NCBI RefSeq assembly: GCF_000576305.1
Contig: NZ_BAVZ01000025.1
Coordinates: forward strand, 1 to 36,428
DNA: 36,428 bases
DNA from: Paenibacillus pini JCM 16418
GTDB taxonomy: Bacteria; Bacillota; Bacilli; Paenibacillales; Paenibacillaceae
Direction: 5' to 3'
The translations under genes were made by a program, and so were the position numbers. The stretch's first letter is position 1, and each line of letters opens with the position of its first letter. Below the pieces are notes generated by a model, which did not search any database, was not told where the DNA came from, and worked only from the letters and a program-made list of their open reading frames with translations. Shown here in pieces: positions 33,762 to 36,428 of the stretch.

Positions 33762-34415
33762 ATGTTCCGTAAGGATTATCTCATGCAAATGGTTGAAGAT
33801 ATGATGGAAGTGGTCGGCAAAGTATTTGGACTCAAGCAGGAACGTAAGTTTACTGAGGCGCTGTGGGAGATTGATGATCTATTAAGCAGATCATTTCGTC
33901 TGAATTCACGTCTTTTGAATTCATTGTCCGTAGAGGATATTATTGATATGTTTCGTCTAAGCGGCGGCGTGGAAACCGATAAACTTCAAACCGTTGCCAG
34001 GCTCTTGCAGGAAGAAGCGGCCGTGTATAAGGAGATGCAGCAGGAGGAAGAGTCGGTCAAACGACTGATGAAATCTCTTCATTTGTATTTGTTTGCCCAT
34101 ATGAATGGAGCTGATCAAGAACTTCTTAAACTAACTGATCGCATCTATGAAATTCGGGAACAAGTGAGAGGTTATCGGGTTCCGGTGAAAACAGAAAGAT
34201 TAATCTTGAGTTATGAAGAACAAAGAGGGCAGTATGGCGAGGCTGAGAATTCCCTGTATAGACTGCTCGATCAAGCAGAGTTGACTGAGGAAGAGGGTTT
34301 TGGATTGTATAACAGGCTACTTCAGTTCGATGATGATGCTTTAATAGCGGGTGGACTTCCCCGTAATGAAGTTGAAGAAGGATTACAGGAGCTGCGACGT
34401 AAATTTAGTATGTAA
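33762..34415 (+). CDS. helical DUF6483-like protein of unknown function
   Basis: A 217-residue cytoplasmic, helix-rich protein beginning MFRKDYLMQMVEDMMEVVGK, with FTEALWEIDDLLSRSF and repeated amphipathic helices (residues 75-110 and 150-190). The latter resemble TPR-like pairs (LSYEEQRGQYGEAENSLYRL). The N-terminus matches my memory of DUF6483 proteins; function unknown. AAAGGAG lies about 12 bases before the ATG. It is followed 28 bases later by the methyltransferase gene with no terminator between, so they may be co-transcribed. Confidence 0.72.
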   Translation: MFRKDYLMQMVEDMMEVVGKVFGLKQERKFTEALWEIDDLLSRSFRLNSRLLNSLSVEDIIDMFRLSGGVETDKLQTVARLLQEEAAVYKEMQQEEESVKRLMKSLHLYLFAHMNGADQELLKLTDRIYEIREQVRGYRVPVKTERLILSYEEQRGQYGEAENSLYRLLDQAELTEEEGFGLYNRLLQFDDDALIAGGLPRNEVEEGLQELRRKFSM

Positions 34416-34443
34416 AAGGGCGCGCGCTTACATTGGTTAGAAA

Positions 34444-35649
34444 GTGAGATGTACTAGCTTGGAATCATTACGAAAACTCATTAATCAAATTACAGCAGAA
34501 GCTTCCTTAATATCGGCTACACTTAGTCAATTGCGTAAAAAAGAAGGGGCTACGTATACCAAAGTTCAAATTAAGCCTGTCGAAATAAAAAAACAGCTGC
34601 AATACCAATTTGCTTATTATTATAGCAATAAGGTCGTACATGAGAATATTTCTCCAGTGCAAGCTGAGATCACGCTGAATGAACTGTTTCAGAATACGTT
34701 CCGTCAGGCTGTGATATGTACGCCAGAAGCGGATTATCAAATTCTGATTAGTAAAAAATATAAAGTATCTATCCTTACGAAAACGGCAACGAAGACTGCT
34801 GCGGATCTTGCACATAATCGTAAAAAGCAGTATGTGCTTGAAGAAGGACAACCCATTCCTTTCTTAGTCGAACTCGGCATTATGAATGAAGATGGGAAAG
34901 TATTAACACGTAAGTACGATAAATTCAGACAGATTAATCGCTTTCTTGAGATGGTTGAAGATGTTCTCCCTAGTCTTCCTATTGGACGGCCGATTACAAT
35001 TGTTGATTTTGGATGCGGTAAATCGTATCTGACTTTTGCTCTTTATCACTATTTAGCTGTTCAGGAGCGAAGAGATCTGCGAGTTGTTGGTCTCGACCTG
35101 AAGGCAGACGTGATCGAACATTGCAGTTCACTTGCGAAGCGATTGCACTATAACCAGTTGCAGTTCCTTGTTGGTGACATTGCTGATTACGATGAGCTTG
35201 AACAAGTGGATATGGTCGTTACTTTACATGCATGTGATACGGCAACGGATGCGGCTTTAGAGAAAGCTGTTCGCTGGAATGCATCTGTGATATTATCTGT
35301 CCCTTGCTGTCAGCATGAGATGTTTACACAAGTGAATCAACCGCTTTTGGAACCTCTGTTATCCCATGGTATTCTAAAAGAACGCTTCTCCGCTTTAGCA
35401 ACCGATGCAGTCCGTGCGAAATTGCTGGATTTAATGGGATACCGAACACAGCTCCTTGAATTTATTGATATGGAACACACACCAAAGAATATTTTAATCC
35501 GTGCTGTTAAAGGATCTGCGGCGAATCGCAATCAATTATGGCGAGAATATGAAGCATTTCGAGATTTCTTGCAGGCTACTCCCTATTTGGAGAAGGTTTG
35601 CGCAGACCTGCTTCCAGCATCGAGTTTGAAACAAGATGTAGTTCAGTAA
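34444..35649 (+). CDS. class I SAM-dependent methyltransferase (Methyltransf_32-like)
   Basis: A 401-residue protein. The SAM-binding site is ITIVDFGCGKSYLTFALYHY at about residue 185, followed by VVGLDLKADVIEHC, VVTLHACDTATDAAL and ILSVPCCQHE. This is the pattern of the Methyltransf_32 group that includes METTL25/RRNAD1-like proteins. The target is unknown; an RNA or protein substrate is possible. The N-terminal 150 residues form a separate domain (QYQFAYYYSNKVVHENI). The start is uncertain: GTG 34444 and TTG 34459 both have weak sites. It is between the DUF6483-like gene and the truncated membrane protein gene, which begins 18 bases after its stop. Confidence 0.87.
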   Translation: MRCTSLESLRKLINQITAEASLISATLSQLRKKEGATYTKVQIKPVEIKKQLQYQFAYYYSNKVVHENISPVQAEITLNELFQNTFRQAVICTPEADYQILISKKYKVSILTKTATKTAADLAHNRKKQYVLEEGQPIPFLVELGIMNEDGKVLTRKYDKFRQINRFLEMVEDVLPSLPIGRPITIVDFGCGKSYLTFALYHYLAVQERRDLRVVGLDLKADVIEHCSSLAKRLHYNQLQFLVGDIADYDELEQVDMVVTLHACDTATDAALEKAVRWNASVILSVPCCQHEMFTQVNQPLLEPLLSHGILKERFSALATDAVRAKLLDLMGYRTQLLEFIDMEHTPKNILIRAVKGSAANRNQLWREYEAFRDFLQATPYLEKVCADLLPASSLKQDVVQ

Positions 35650-35667
35650 AAGATGAGGAGGAAGACC

Positions 35668-36428
35668 GTGAATATGTGGGGATGGAGAGCATTGTATGTT
35701 GCTCTATGGGCGGTAATTATCGCTTCCTGTATGAAGTCAGGCCTTTATTTTTCCGCGGATATGTATCCCATTCTCATTGGATATGGGATGCTTTGCTTCT
35801 TTCTCGGTTTATATTTTATCCTCCCGCGAAGCAGGAGTTTTTATGTTAAGGAAAAGTTCATTTCATCGACTTTACGTTCCTATGGAACATGGGTATGGTG
35901 GATTTGTCCTATTGTTATGTTACTTCTCTATGGAATGCATGCATCCATAGGATCATTATCCGTGCAGGGAAGCGTCAATCAGATGCTACGATGGGGATTG
36001 TATGGATTATGTGCAGTAACCGCATATGCTATGGGTAAACTACAAGGCGGGCGGAATATGTTGGCTTTTATTTGGCATACAGCTGGGGGTATTCTGGTAT
36101 TGTCAGCCCTGTTAGCGATATATAGTGTTGTGCCACTAGATCATGGTATTGCTCATACCTCGAATCGTGGTATTAGTGCGACGGGCGCACGCTTGGGGGG
36201 GCTTCTTCAGTATCCGAACACCTTCGGCGTCTTAATGGCTGCATTTCTGCTTGAACGTTTGTTTTCACTCATTCCTTTGCTACAGAGGGGACCTAGCACG
36301 GCTCGTCTCATGCTCGCCTCTTTGCCGCTGCTGCCTTACACCGCCGCGCTTCTGCTGAGCGAATCCCGCGGCGCATGGCTTGCCGCCGGCGTGGTCACCG
36401 CTATCGGCCTACTGCTGGAGCGGCGCCG
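35668..36428 (+). CDS. O-antigen ligase/Wzy-like polytopic membrane protein (5' part)
   Basis: The reading frame stays open to the window end (at least 253 codons), so the gene is truncated here. It starts at GTG with GAGGAGGAAG before it, 18 bases after the methyltransferase stop. Successive membrane helices are visible from residue 6 on. The segments GARLGGLLQYPNTFGVLMAA and LSESRGAWLAAG are those of O-antigen ligase-like (Wzy_C) proteins, which join or polymerise surface glycans. The substrate is unknown. From about 36290 the sequence becomes markedly GC-rich, with CTG, GCC and GGC codons, unlike the first 600 bases. Confidence 0.78.
   Translation, partial: MNMWGWRALYVALWAVIIASCMKSGLYFSADMYPILIGYGMLCFFLGLYFILPRSRSFYVKEKFISSTLRSYGTWVWWICPIVMLLLYGMHASIGSLSVQGSVNQMLRWGLYGLCAVTAYAMGKLQGGRNMLAFIWHTAGGILVLSALLAIYSVVPLDHGIAHTSNRGISATGARLGGLLQYPNTFGVLMAAFLLERLFSLIPLLQRGPSTARLMLASLPLLPYTAALLLSESRGAWLAAGVVTAIGLLLERR

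Overview
The window reads as chromosomal DNA of a spore-forming Bacillales bacterium, most likely a Paenibacillus or close relative. The basis is low-to-moderate GC, strong AGGAGG-type ribosome sites, dense hairpin terminators, a YyaC-type spore protease, and families typical of that group (CydABS, YtxH, YflT, DUF1128, CvfC/YpgR). No rRNA, tRNA, CRISPR array, insertion sequence or prophage was seen.

Left part (1-9.7 kb): a small membrane protein, a KDPG/KHG aldolase (eda), a secreted transglutaminase-like protein, and a LysP-type permease on the minus strand. The permease leader carries a recognisable lysine riboswitch (L box) followed by an intrinsic terminator. Next come a CvfC/YpgR-type NifU-N/HEAT protein and a cytochrome bd oxidase operon: a small membrane ORF, cydA, cydB and a 33-codon cydS. 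A metallo-beta-lactamase-fold hydrolase follows.

9.7-12.8 kb: a YkpA-type ABC-F gene and a CDF metal transporter gene are interrupted by three single-base frameshifts, all in the same direction. This is either local gene decay or a patch of poor sequence.

13-17.3 kb: cell-envelope and stress genes. They include an SH3-NlpC/P60 hydrolase, a secreted Thr-rich protein, a short DUF1328 membrane protein, a DUF948 protein, a secreted protein with an internal duplication, and a YflT-family general stress protein.

17.5-26.7 kb, the centrepiece: a complete stress-sigma partner-switching module. It has a REC-PP2C phosphatase, a 1234-residue membrane hybrid kinase with three receivers, a CheR-like methyltransferase, a second soluble REC-kinase-REC protein, then RsbV, RsbW and a SigB-type sigma factor. 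The set of parts resembles the RsbK-RsbM-RsbY/RsbV-RsbW-SigB pathway of the Bacillus cereus group, with an extra kinase. Candidate SigB-like promoters (GTTTCR, 13-14 bases, GGGTWA) lie before yflT and the DUF948 gene, and a weaker one before rsbV. Stress-type membrane proteins also flank the module (CorA-like, DUF5665, YtxH, GlsB/YmgE), so the whole 15-29.4 kb region may be a regulator-plus-regulon island.

Right part (29.7 kb-end): an R. etli-type asparaginase, a pirin, DUF1128, YyaC, an alpha/beta hydrolase, a helical DUF6483-like protein, a Methyltransf_32-like methyltransferase, and the start of an O-antigen-ligase-like polytopic membrane protein cut by the window edge, whose last ~130 bases are strikingly GC-rich.
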